Part shown: positions 53,644-63,500 of the stretch, in pieces
How positions within the stretch are numbered: position 1 is the stretch's first letter
Layout: every line of letters starts with the position of its first letter
Assembly: GCF_023716465.1 (NCBI RefSeq)
Contig: NZ_CP092415.1
Location: forward strand, 1,713,501 to 1,777,500
Direction of reading: 5' to 3'
Source: Flagellimonas marinaquae
GTDB taxonomy: Bacteria > Bacteroidota > Bacteroidia > Flavobacteriales > Flavobacteriaceae
Length of the DNA: 64,000 nucleotides
Translations under genes and position numbers: made by a program
Notes under the pieces: model-generated
The model's input: only the letters and a program-made list of their open reading frames with translations
Databases searched by the model: none
What the model was told of the DNA's origin: nothing

Positions 53644-54464
53644 TGGAAGTTGTAATCGAATACTTTAAAAGCATTGACCCAATTTTGGCGGCCCTTTACG
53701 CCACATTGTTCACTTGGGGACTGACAGCTGCCGGAGCGGGTCTTGTTTTTTTGTTTAAAAGCCCAAACAGGGCTTTGATGGATGGAATGTTGGGATTTAC
53801 CGGTGGCGTAATGGTCGCAGCCAGTTTTTGGAGCCTTTTGGCACCGGGAATCGAAATGAGCCCTGGCGATGGTTTTATTAAAGTGATTCCCGCAGCTGTG
53901 GGCTTTTTAATGGGTGCGCTCTTTATTTTTGGATTGGACAAGGTATTGCCGCATATCCATATTAATTTTAAAATGGATGAGGCCGAGGGTGTGAAGACCC
54001 CTTGGCACCGCACCACGCTGTTGGTTTTGGCCATTACATTGCACAATATTCCCGAAGGATTGGCGGTCGGGGTTTTGTTCGGTGGTGTAGCTTCTGGTTT
54101 TGAGGGTGCTACCATTGGCGGGGCCGTCGCATTGGCACTGGGTATTGGATTGCAAAATTTCCCGGAAGGATTCGCCGTAGCCGTACCCATGCGCAGGCAT
54201 GGACTTAGCCGAAGAAAAAGTTGGATGTACGGTCAGGCTTCTGCCATAGTGGAACCCATTGCTGGTGTATTGGGGGCATGGGCGGTATTGACCTTTGAGC
54301 CTATTTTGCCCTATGCCCTTGCTTTTGCCGCTGGAGCAATGATCTTTGTGGTCGTGGAAGAAGTTATTCCCGAAACACAGCAGGACAAATACACCGATAT
54401 TGCCACCATGGGCTTTATCGGTGGATTTATAATTATGATGACCTTGGATGTTGGGTTGAGCTGA
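53643..54464 (+). CDS. ZIP family metal transporter, GufA type
   Basis: A 273-residue inner-membrane metal importer with about eight TM helices. The metal-site motifs are HNIPEG (134-139, TM4) and QNFPEG (171-176, TM5), with E204 (IVEPIAG) further on. ZIP proteins carry Zn, Mn or Fe. Translational coupling to the MntR/DtxR-like regulator supports a Mn or Fe role. Confidence 0.9.
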   Translation: MEVVIEYFKSIDPILAALYATLFTWGLTAAGAGLVFLFKSPNRALMDGMLGFTGGVMVAASFWSLLAPGIEMSPGDGFIKVIPAAVGFLMGALFIFGLDKVLPHIHINFKMDEAEGVKTPWHRTTLLVLAITLHNIPEGLAVGVLFGGVASGFEGATIGGAVALALGIGLQNFPEGFAVAVPMRRHGLSRRKSWMYGQASAIVEPIAGVLGAWAVLTFEPILPYALAFAAGAMIFVVVEEVIPETQQDKYTDIATMGFIGGFIIMMTLDVGLS

Positions 54465-54467
54465 TCG

Positions 54468-55595
54468 TTACCCACCGATCAAATCAAAAACACCTTTGGT
54501 CAAAAACCGATCGGTTTCCGTTAGTCCGGAAGAGTTCAGTTCGGTGTAGCCATCGAATGTGTTGCCTTTTTCTATCGGGAGACGTTCAAAAACATAGTTT
54601 CCATCTTTTTGTTCGATTAAACGGAGTACATAAAAGGTGCCTTCCGACTCGATTACGGCTTCTTCGGGAAGCGATGTATTTTGTGCGGTATCTGTCAAAA
54701 TCATGGCCTCTACGAACATCCCAGGCAGAAAGTTGGTATCTTCCTCGTGTTCTAAATGACCGTGCACTTGGATGGTTCGTGTATCATCATCTATGGATTT
54801 CCCGACCAGATATACCTTGGCATCGAATACATTTTCCGAAGCTTCTGGAATTCGGAAACGTATTTTTTGGTCCTTTTTTACTCTTAAAATGTCCTTTTCA
54901 AAAACGGTAAGTTCCAAGTGGATATGATCATTGTCCATAATCTCCAAGATTTCCGTAGCAGGGGAGACATAGCTTCCTTTGGCCACGTTCATTTGGGTAA
55001 CACTGCCCGAAATTGGGGCGTAAATAGGAGTTACGGAGGTGATGTTGCCCTGTTCCACCTTGCTGGGCGAAATGTTCAGCATTTGTAATTGCTCTTTTAG
55101 CCCTTGGTAACGGGCCTTCGCCGTTTCGTAATTGCTCTTGGCCAGAAGATAATTTTTTTGTGAAGCGATTTTCTCTTCAAAAAGGGTCTGGTTCCTTTCA
55201 AATTCTGATCTTAAAAAATCCAATTGATTAAAAACCTCCAGATACTCTTGTTGCATCTTCACAAATTCCTGATTTTCCAAGGTGACCACCAATTGCCCTT
55301 TTTTTACTTGGTCTCCGATCAGTAAAGAGGTGGTTTTTACAAAACCGCCCATAAATGCAGTGATACTGGCACGATTCTCCGGGGGAACATCTATTGTTCC
55401 GGAAGTCTCCACAATTTTTGGGAACGCTCTTTTTTCCAGTTTTCCCAATGTAAAACCATTGGATTGGAACTGCGCCTGTGTTACCACAATTCCGGATGTC
55501 CCCTCTTGTGTTTCGGATTCTGTTTCAGGTTTGTTATTGTTACCGCATCCCATCAAAAGGAGGAAAAGTACGGCGAGTGAAAATATATGTTTCAT
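54468..55595 (-). CDS. CusB/CzcB-like efflux adaptor, lipoprotein
   Basis: A 375-residue periplasmic adaptor with lipobox LMGC (C17). Lipoyl half (GFVKTTSLLIGDQVKKGQ), a helical hairpin (about 105-170) and barrel domains are visible. The gene follows the CusA-OMF fusion gene by 2 bases, so it completes a tripartite metal pump in two polypeptides. It ends 3 bases from the convergent ZIP gene. Confidence 0.9.
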   Translation of the reverse strand: MKHIFSLAVLFLLLMGCGNNNKPETESETQEGTSGIVVTQAQFQSNGFTLGKLEKRAFPKIVETSGTIDVPPENRASITAFMGGFVKTTSLLIGDQVKKGQLVVTLENQEFVKMQQEYLEVFNQLDFLRSEFERNQTLFEEKIASQKNYLLAKSNYETAKARYQGLKEQLQMLNISPSKVEQGNITSVTPIYAPISGSVTQMNVAKGSYVSPATEILEIMDNDHIHLELTVFEKDILRVKKDQKIRFRIPEASENVFDAKVYLVGKSIDDDTRTIQVHGHLEHEEDTNFLPGMFVEAMILTDTAQNTSLPEEAVIESEGTFYVLRLIEQKDGNYVFERLPIEKGNTFDGYTELNSSGLTETDRFLTKGVFDLIGG

Positions 55596-55597
55596 GG

Positions 55598-58500
55598 TTA
55601 TAGTGTTATGGTCAAATAATTAATGGCTATTACAGTTTTATTGTACTCGTTGAGGACATCCAGATAGTTGAGTTGGATGTCGTATGCGTTTTCCAAGCTT
55701 TGGATGTATTGGAAAAAATCGATTTCCCCATTCTGAAAATTTCCAATGGCCGCTTTCAGAATTTGGTCGGAGAGCAGCCTGCCCTCTTCTTCGTAGTAGG
55801 AGAGTTCCTTGGTCTGCTGTTCCAATTGGGTCAATAAGGTTTTGTAGCGTTGGTTCACGACAACGGTAATTTCCGTATTTTCCATCTCCGTTATTTTGGT
55901 GCGAATTTTAGAAGACTTTACCCTGCTGCTGTGTCCAAAAAAGAAAATAGGAATACGAACCCCAAATTGGATACCGTAGAGCGATGTTCCCAGATTGTTG
56001 TTGGTGCCCTGAAAATATTCAAGGCTTAGATCAGGAAGCAACCTATTTTCCTCCAAGCTTTTTTCTGCATGGCTCATGGCCTGGCGGTTGTCCAAAAATG
56101 AAGCCTCGGTGGACATCATTCCTTGTTGGTTGAGCACTTTGAGCTTTTCCGGTTTTTCGGTTAAGATCGATAGCGTATCCCCAGACTGCACCAAGCTCAT
56201 AATTTGGACATGAGTGGTTAAAATTTCCTGTTTTAACTTGGCGTATGCATTGGCAATCTGTCGTTGTTTTGCTGTGGCAGTTACCTTTTCGAGATAATTG
56301 GTCTCGCCTAGTTCAAATCGTCGGTTGGCCGCATGGGCAAATTTTTCGTAGATACTGTCTAAAGTACCATACATTTTAGCTTTTTGTTGCAAGGTTTGAT
56401 ATTCGTAATACGCAGTGCTAAGCGACTGGAAGAGTTGTTTTTTCTTGATTTCGAAAGAAGACTTTTGAAGCTCATGGTTGGTTCTCTGCAATCTATTTTT
56501 TGCACTGTACACCGTGGGGAACTCGAACTGTTGCTGTGCCCCAAAAACCCGTAAAGGATTCCCGTTTATGGCAAGGTTGTTTTCGTCGTATAGATAATAA
56601 ATATCCATTTTGTCGAATTCAAATGCAGTGCCCTTGAGTGCTTCCGCCTGCTCAACCATTAAAGCGCCCGCTTGGATTCCTTTGTTGTTTTCTAAGGAGA
56701 GAACCATTAAGTCTTCCAGATTTAACTTGGTTTGCGAAAAACCACTAAAGGAAGAAATAAGTAGGAGAATTGTTAATGCTTTTTTATTAATGCTAAGGTT
56801 GCTTTTCATCACACCTAGTTTAGCGTTGTTCACGTATGCATATAAAACGGGCAGCACTACCAAGGTGAGCAGTGTGGCCGATACCAATCCACCGATAACA
56901 ACAGTGGCCAGGGGTCTTTGTACCTCCGCACCTGCATTGGTGGAAACTGCCATGGGCAAAAAGCCCAGCGCTGCAGCAGATGCCGTAAGTAGAACGGCGC
57001 GGAGCCTATCCTTGGTGCCCTGTTTGATCAGCTCTTCCATGGTGTTGAATTTTTTGGATTTCAATTCTTTAAAATGTTCGATCAGTACAATTCCGTTCAG
57101 GACGGCAATCCCAAAAAGAGCAATAAACCCAACACCGGCAGAAATGCTAAAGGGCATGTCCCTAAGCCACAACAATAGTACGCCTCCAACGGCAGCAAGT
57201 GGAATGGCCGAGAAAATAAGCAAAGCCTCCTTTACCGATCCAAAGGCAAAATAGAGCATTATAAAAATGAGCAACAATGCGATGGGGACCGCAACCATTA
57301 AACGGTCTTTGGCATTTTGCAGGTTTTCGAACTGACCACCATAGGTGATGGTGTACCCAGGAGGTAGGGTGATATATTCATCCACTAACAATTGTATATC
57401 GTCCACAACGGATTGTAGGTCACGGTTCCGAACATTTATTCCTACAACGATCCTACGTTTGGTATCGTCCCTTGATATTTTGGCCGCTCCTTTTTGATAG
57501 GTGATTTCTGCCAGTTCGTTCAATGGAATTTTTCCGCCCTTGGGAATATCCACATATAGATTTTTTAGGTTGGAAATATCTTGTCGGTCAGCGGCATCCA
57601 AACGAACCGCCAGGTCGAATTGTCGTTCCCCTTCGAAAACACTGCCCACAATTTTACCTGCAAAGCCCATGGAAATCATTTCGTTGAGATCGGCAATGTT
57701 GAGCCCGTGCCTTGCAATTTTGGCGCGATCAAAGGCAACGTTCATCTGTGGCAAGCCTTCAACTTTTTCCACTACAATATCCGATGCGCCTTCTACCTCT
57801 TTGATGAGGTCCTTTATCTCATTGGCCTTTCGGTTCAAGGTTTCAAGATTTTGCCCGAAAATTTTAATTGCAATGTCGGCACGTACCCCTGTGATCAGTT
57901 CATTGAAACGCATTTCAATAGGTTGGGTAAATTCAACCTCCATGCCGGGAACCACGGACAATGCCTCCTTGAATTTATCTGCCAGTTCGTCTTTAGATGT
58001 AGCCGACACCCACTCTTTTTTAGGCTTTAATGTGATAATTACATCACTTTCTTCCATGGACATGGGGTCCGTTGGCACTTCTGCGGCACCAATGCGGCTT
58101 ACCACCTGCTTTACTTCTGGAAACCGATCTAATAATATTTGTTCAATTTTGGTGGTGGTTTCCACGGTTTTGGCCAAGGAGGTACCTGTTTTTAAAACAG
58201 GCTGAATTACAAAATCCCCCTCATCCAAGGTCGGTACAAATTCGCCGCCCATTGAGGAGAACAGTAAAATGGCCCCTATCAATAATGCGGCAGCAACGCC
58301 CAATACCAATTTTTTGCTTTTCATGGCCCAATCGATCAAAGGATCGTATATTTTATTAATGAACCGCATAAGTCGCTCGGAAATATTCTTGGGGCTTGCT
58401 TTTGAAGGTTTTAAAAACAAGGCCGATGCTACAGGGACATAGGTGAAACAGAGCAAAATGGCTCCCAAAAGGGCAAAGCTAAAAGTCATAGCCATGGGTT

Positions 58501-59935
58501 TGAACATTTTGCCTTCCACACCACTTAACGAAAGTATGGGGATAAAAACCAAAAGAATGATAAGTTGGCCAAATACAGCTGAGTTCATCATTTTAGAAGC
58601 CCCTTCCACTGTAATTTTATCTTTCATGGTCTGACTTTGATCTTTGCCCAATGAGGAAACTTCAGTTTGCTTTTGGGTAATCTGGAATGCAATAAACTCT
58701 ACGATGATCACTGCGCCGTCTATTATGATTCCAAAATCGATGGCTCCCAGGCTCAATAAGTTGGCATCAACGCCAAAAAGGTTCATTAAGATAAGAGCGA
58801 ACAGTAAACAGAGTGGGATTACAGAGGCTACTACCAGACCGGAACGCCAATTGCCCAACAATAAAACCACGACGAAAATCACGATCAAACAGCCTAAAAC
58901 TAAATTTTCGGTAACGGTGAAGGTTGTTCTTCCAATTAGTTCGCTGCGATCTACTACTGGATTAATGTAAACCCCTTCTGGCAAAGATTTGGATATGGCC
59001 GCTACTCTTTCTTTTACGGCCTCGATAACGCGTTTCGAGTCAGCGTCCTTGAGCATCATAATTTGACCAAGCACTTTTTCCCCCTCCCCATTTCCGGTAA
59101 TCGCGCCAAATCGGGGTGCACTGCCAAATCCTACTTTGGCAATATCCTTAATGTAAATTGGGATACTGTTTCGAGTGGTTACCACTATATTTTCAATATC
59201 CGAAAGCGTATTTACCAGTCCTTCTCCACGAACAAAATAGGCTTGGTTCACTTTTTCGATATAGCCGCCGCCAGTAACGCTATTGTTCCTTTCCAAAGCG
59301 GCGAACACTTCTTTGGCACCAATATTATAAGCGTTGAGTTTTTGTGTTTGTATGGCCACTTCGTATTGTTTAAGGTGGCCTCCCCAAGTATTTACTTCCA
59401 CTACCCCCGGAATACCGGACAGTTGCCTTTTAACGATCCAATCCTGTATGGTTCTTAATTCGGTGGATGAGTATAGGTCCTTGAACTCGGGCTCCACATC
59501 CAAAATGTACTGGTAGATTTCTCCCAATCCCGTAGTGATCGGCCCCATTTCCGGGTTTCCAAAGCCTTCGGGAATTCGATTTGATGCCGATTTTATTTTT
59601 TCAGCAATAAGCTGTCTGGGCAAAAAGGTTCCCATGTCGTCATCAAAAACGATGGTCACTACGGATAATCCGAATTTGGATACTGATCGGATTTCTTTTA
59701 CACCAGGTAAATTGGCCATTTCCAGTTCCACCGGATAGGTTACAAACTGTTCCATATCTTGGGTGGACAAACTTCTGGAAGTTGTAATTACCTGAACTTG
59801 GTTATTGGTTACATCGGGAACCGCTCCAATAGGAATTTGTGATAGCGAATATAGACCTACAAGGGCCATGGTCGCCGTAAATAAAAGAACAATAAACTTG
59901 TTCCGAATACTAAAACAAATGATTTTTGAAAACAT
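55598..59935 (-). CDS. CusA/CzcA heavy-metal RND pump fused to an outer-membrane factor
   Basis: A 1445-residue protein. Residues 1 to about 1040 are a complete heavy-metal RND permease, with TM4 proton-relay DFGIIIDGAVIIVEF and C-terminal TM helices (ATLLTLVVLPVLYAYV). At residue 1043 (plus position 56809) begins a TolC/CzcC-type outer-membrane factor of about 400 residues, opened by a signal-peptide-like segment (MKSNLSINKKALTILLLISS then SFSGFSQ). This fusion is known from Bacteroidota, but a continuous chain from inner to outer membrane must be either cleaved or spanning. Copper/silver or Zn/Co/Cd cannot be separated from sequence here. Confidence 0.9.
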   Translation of the reverse strand: MFSKIICFSIRNKFIVLLFTATMALVGLYSLSQIPIGAVPDVTNNQVQVITTSRSLSTQDMEQFVTYPVELEMANLPGVKEIRSVSKFGLSVVTIVFDDDMGTFLPRQLIAEKIKSASNRIPEGFGNPEMGPITTGLGEIYQYILDVEPEFKDLYSSTELRTIQDWIVKRQLSGIPGVVEVNTWGGHLKQYEVAIQTQKLNAYNIGAKEVFAALERNNSVTGGGYIEKVNQAYFVRGEGLVNTLSDIENIVVTTRNSIPIYIKDIAKVGFGSAPRFGAITGNGEGEKVLGQIMMLKDADSKRVIEAVKERVAAISKSLPEGVYINPVVDRSELIGRTTFTVTENLVLGCLIVIFVVVLLLGNWRSGLVVASVIPLCLLFALILMNLFGVDANLLSLGAIDFGIIIDGAVIIVEFIAFQITQKQTEVSSLGKDQSQTMKDKITVEGASKMMNSAVFGQLIILLVFIPILSLSGVEGKMFKPMAMTFSFALLGAILLCFTYVPVASALFLKPSKASPKNISERLMRFINKIYDPLIDWAMKSKKLVLGVAAALLIGAILLFSSMGGEFVPTLDEGDFVIQPVLKTGTSLAKTVETTTKIEQILLDRFPEVKQVVSRIGAAEVPTDPMSMEESDVIITLKPKKEWVSATSKDELADKFKEALSVVPGMEVEFTQPIEMRFNELITGVRADIAIKIFGQNLETLNRKANEIKDLIKEVEGASDIVVEKVEGLPQMNVAFDRAKIARHGLNIADLNEMISMGFAGKIVGSVFEGERQFDLAVRLDAADRQDISNLKNLYVDIPKGGKIPLNELAEITYQKGAAKISRDDTKRRIVVGINVRNRDLQSVVDDIQLLVDEYITLPPGYTITYGGQFENLQNAKDRLMVAVPIALLLIFIMLYFAFGSVKEALLIFSAIPLAAVGGVLLLWLRDMPFSISAGVGFIALFGIAVLNGIVLIEHFKELKSKKFNTMEELIKQGTKDRLRAVLLTASAAALGFLPMAVSTNAGAEVQRPLATVVIGGLVSATLLTLVVLPVLYAYVNNAKLGVMKSNLSINKKALTILLLISSFSGFSQTKLNLEDLMVLSLENNKGIQAGALMVEQAEALKGTAFEFDKMDIYYLYDENNLAINGNPLRVFGAQQQFEFPTVYSAKNRLQRTNHELQKSSFEIKKKQLFQSLSTAYYEYQTLQQKAKMYGTLDSIYEKFAHAANRRFELGETNYLEKVTATAKQRQIANAYAKLKQEILTTHVQIMSLVQSGDTLSILTEKPEKLKVLNQQGMMSTEASFLDNRQAMSHAEKSLEENRLLPDLSLEYFQGTNNNLGTSLYGIQFGVRIPIFFFGHSSRVKSSKIRTKITEMENTEITVVVNQRYKTLLTQLEQQTKELSYYEEEGRLLSDQILKAAIGNFQNGEIDFFQYIQSLENAYDIQLNYLDVLNEYNKTVIAINYLTITL

Positions 59936-60014
59936 AATTCATAGAAAAAAATAGCATTATTAAAATGGAATAAGGCTGGATAAAAAGTGTTCAGCTATGC
60001 TGAAATACTATGAA

Positions 60015-60413
60015 CTATGTGTGCCTTGGTGGCTGGAACGGTCCATCTTCCCATACTAGGAAGTAGGATATTTGATAATGGAAATTGCCTTTTGCAACCA
60101 AAGGAATTTCCGAATCGGATGTTATGTAATTATCGGAGTCAACAACAAAAACGTGTTGGATCGAGCAATGGGATTGATGTTGAAAAGGCAGTTTGTCATG
60201 ATCCTTTTGTTCTTCTTTGTGTTTTTCGCTGTGAGATGCCTTAAGTTCTCCGTAGTGTTTGGAAACAAAGACCATAAAACTGTCACCATATTCCTTGTTG
60301 TGGAATTGGTAATGCTCTACCAAATCTCCAAGTTCAACCAAATCCTTTAGATGAATATTGGCTCCTTGGAGCAAGATAAGCAGGGAAACCCCTATGGAAA
60401 TTAGTTTGTTCAT
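60015..60413 (-). CDS. His-rich secreted protein of the metal-efflux operon
   Basis: A 132-residue protein with a signal peptide (MNKLISIGVSLLILLQGANI) and a polar mature part rich in His, Lys, Glu and Asp (KASHSEKHKEEQKDHDK, FQHQSHCSIQHVF). No known domain. It precedes the CusA-OMF fusion gene by 79 bases on the same strand, so it may be a periplasmic metal-binding or sensing protein for the pump (inference). A palindrome covers its promoter. Confidence 0.75.
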   Translation of the reverse strand: MNKLISIGVSLLILLQGANIHLKDLVELGDLVEHYQFHNKEYGDSFMVFVSKHYGELKASHSEKHKEEQKDHDKLPFQHQSHCSIQHVFVVDSDNYITSDSEIPLVAKGNFHYQISYFLVWEDGPFQPPRHT

Positions 60414-60416
60414 CCG

Positions 60417-60447
60417 TACTACGTAAAATTACAAAGAATACGTAGTA
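60417..60447 (-). promoter_or_regulatory. Palindromic operator of the metal-efflux operon
   Basis: A perfect inverted repeat TACTACGTA - 13 bases - TACGTAGTA. The spacer holds the likely -7 box (TATTCTTTG on the minus strand, 60440-60432), and the first arm begins 4 bases before the start codon. Strong candidate operator; no matching regulator gene is in the window. Confidence 0.6.
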
Positions 60448-60505
60448 GGATGAACATAACTTCTTAATTTAGAATAAGTCTCATTTTTAAAAACCATAAA
60501 GGACC

Positions 60506-63500
60506 CTACTTGTTCTCAATGGTTGATAGTTGGTTGTCTTTTAAAAATTGATTGATCTTTGGAAGCTCCTTTTGTAATAGACTGTTCAGCTTGGCCATAT
60601 GTCCGTCCAATTCTTCAGAAAGTTCATTATACACCACGTAAGCGGCATCGGTAGGTTTGGCATCCCCATTTTCGATACTTCTTTGCAAGGCGTTGAACCG
60701 GTTGTTCAGTTTAATCGGGAAATTCAGAGGATCTTGCCCCGATTGGTTTTTGGTTTGGTACAGGTCTTCTTCGATTTTGGTCAAGGAAGCCATAAAATCT
60801 TCAGACAGTTTTTTAAATTTTTTACTGGGCACTCCTTTGCCCAAACTGTCCATTTGTTTGCGAATGCTTCTTATTTTGATAACTGCTTCGTTGGCAATGG
60901 TGGCTTTTGCAGTGATTTTGGATGCCAATTCAAATTGCTTTTCAAGGTCATCAGCTGTAACACCTTTTAAATTTGGGTCTATTTCAATTTTAAACGGATA
61001 GCTTTTGATAACTTCCTCACCTACTTTCATTTGCACGGTATAGTTGCCGAGAGGTGCCTTGGGGCCCACTTCTGCCGAAGCTCCCCAGATAATTATTCCA
61101 TCAAAAGTGGTTGGTCCGGGATATCGCAAGTTCCAAGTAAAAGTATTAATACCTTTGGCCGTAGTAGGTTTGGTACTGCTAAAACGGCTCCACCAGGATG
61201 ATCTCCCACTCTTTTCGTAATTAGATTGGTTTCCGCCAAAGGTGTCGATTAGTTTGTTATCGGCATCAAAAATGGAGAAAGTCACCGTATCCACTTGTTC
61301 TTCCAAGAAATATTGAAAGTTGGCATTATAGATACCGCGTATGGCATTGGTGGGTTTGAACAATACACTTTTTTGATTCTTTAGATTTTCGGAATACTCT
61401 CGCAGGGGTTGAATGTCGTCCAAAATCCAGAAACCTCTTCCATGGGAGCCTAAAACAACATCGTTGTCCTTGATTACTAGATCGCGGATGGGGGTGTCCG
61501 GCAAGTTTAACTGGAGCGATTGCCATTCTGAGCCATCGTTTATGGAAAAATAAACGCCGTGTTCGGTAGCCAAGAATAAAAGTCCTTCTTTTTGATGGTC
61601 TTCTCGAATGGCCCTGGCAAAATGTCCGTCTTTAATGCCTAAAATTATTTTGGTCCAAGTTTTTCCATAATCATGTGTTTTAAAAACGTAAGGGGCACGG
61701 TCATCCACTTGGTAACGGTTGGCTGCTACATATAAAGTGCCCGGATTATGGATGGATTCCTCGATAATGCTCACTCTTGAGAATTTGGGCAATTCGGTAG
61801 GGGTTATATCTTCCCAGTTTTTGCCGCCGTCTCTCGTAATATGTATTTTACCATCATCGGAACCCGCCCAAATGGTATTTATGTCGTGATTGGATGGGGC
61901 CAACGCAAAAACTGTGGCATAAATCTCAGGACCGTTCATGTCCATAGTGATCACACCGCCGGTTTTGCCCAAAGTTTCAGGGTCCGCATAAGTAAGATCT
62001 GGACTTATTTTTTCCCAGGTCTGTCCATCGTTGGTGGTTTTCCAAACGTGTTGGGAGCAGGTGTACATTACATTGGGGTCTTTGGGAGCGAACATAATAG
62101 GGAAGGTCCATTGCCAACGTTCGGGAAGTGCACTGGCAGGTTCTCCGGAGAAAAATCTTGGATAGACCTGAATATCTCTTATTTGACCATTGCTTCGATC
62201 ATAGCGGGTTAAAAGAGCGCCTTGGCTACCTGCATAAAAAACATCGGGATTTGTTGGGCTTTGTGTAATCCAACCACTTTCTCCGCCACCTACGGCATAA
62301 TACCAATCTGGGCTTGGGCCTCTGGCCTGCATAAAATCCCAACCATCGCTGGGTATGGCCAAGGTAGAGTTGTCCTGTTGTGCACCAACAACATGGTAGG
62401 GAACATCGCTTGTTGCCATAACGTGATAAAACTGCGAGGTAGGATAATCTTGGGCCGTCCATGTTTTTCCGCCGTTTATGCTCACAACACCACCGCCATC
62501 GTTTGCATTGATCATTCGGTCGGGATTATTGGGGTCTATCCATAGATCGTGATTGTCTCCATGGGGAGTGGTTATACGCTCGTCAAAGGTTACTCCTCCG
62601 TCCGTGGATTTAAAGAATCCAACATTCAATCCATATACAATATCCTTGTCCTTTGGATCGGCGACCAATCTGGAATAGTAAAAGGCGCGTTGCCTAAGTT
62701 TACGTTCGTTATTGGTCAATTTCCATGTTTTTCCTGCATCATCGGAACGGAAAACACCACCTTCATTGGCTTCTACAATGGCCCAAACCCTGTTGGAATC
62801 CACAGGAGAAACCGTAACGCCAATTTTGCCTATAGGCCCGGTCGGCATACCCGGATTTTTGGTAAGGTCCGTCCAAGTTTCGCCACCATCAATGGATTTC
62901 CATAATTTACAATCGGGACCACCGCCCCACATTTTCCATGCTTTTCGGTATACTTGCCATGTGCTTGCATATAATACATTGGGGGTATTGGGGTCAATAA
63001 TTAAATCGGCGGCACCTGCCTTATCGCTTACATAAAGAACTTTTTTCCATGTTTTTCCGCCGTTAACAGATTTAAAAACACCACGTTCCTCATTATTTCC
63101 ATAGGGGTGTCCAAGTGCTGCCACATAAACAATGTCCTCGTTGGTCGGGTCAACTCGTACCCTGGCAATGGCCTGGGTTTCTTCCAGTCCTAAATGTGTC
63201 CATGTTTCACCGCCGTCGGTAGTTTTGTAAACGCCATCCCCTTGAGTAATGCTTCCTCTTAGTTGGGTTTCGCCCATTCCTATATATACCACGTCCGGAT
63301 TGGTTTCGGCCACGGCCACGGCTCCTACCGATGAACTGGTGACATAACCATCGGTAACACATTTCCACGTGTTTCCGCCATCGATGGTTTTCCAAAGTCC
63401 GCCTCCAGTGGCTCCAAAATAATATTCGTTGGGCCTGGCCGAGCTTCCAGAGGCGCCCAAGGAGCGTCCTCCTCGGTCGGGACCTATATTTCTCCATTTA

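Noticed and set aside
59989..60004. Short hairpin TTCAGC/GCTGAA between the His-rich gene and the CusA fusion
   Set aside because: It has no T-run on the minus strand and only six pairs; not enough to call a terminator or attenuator.
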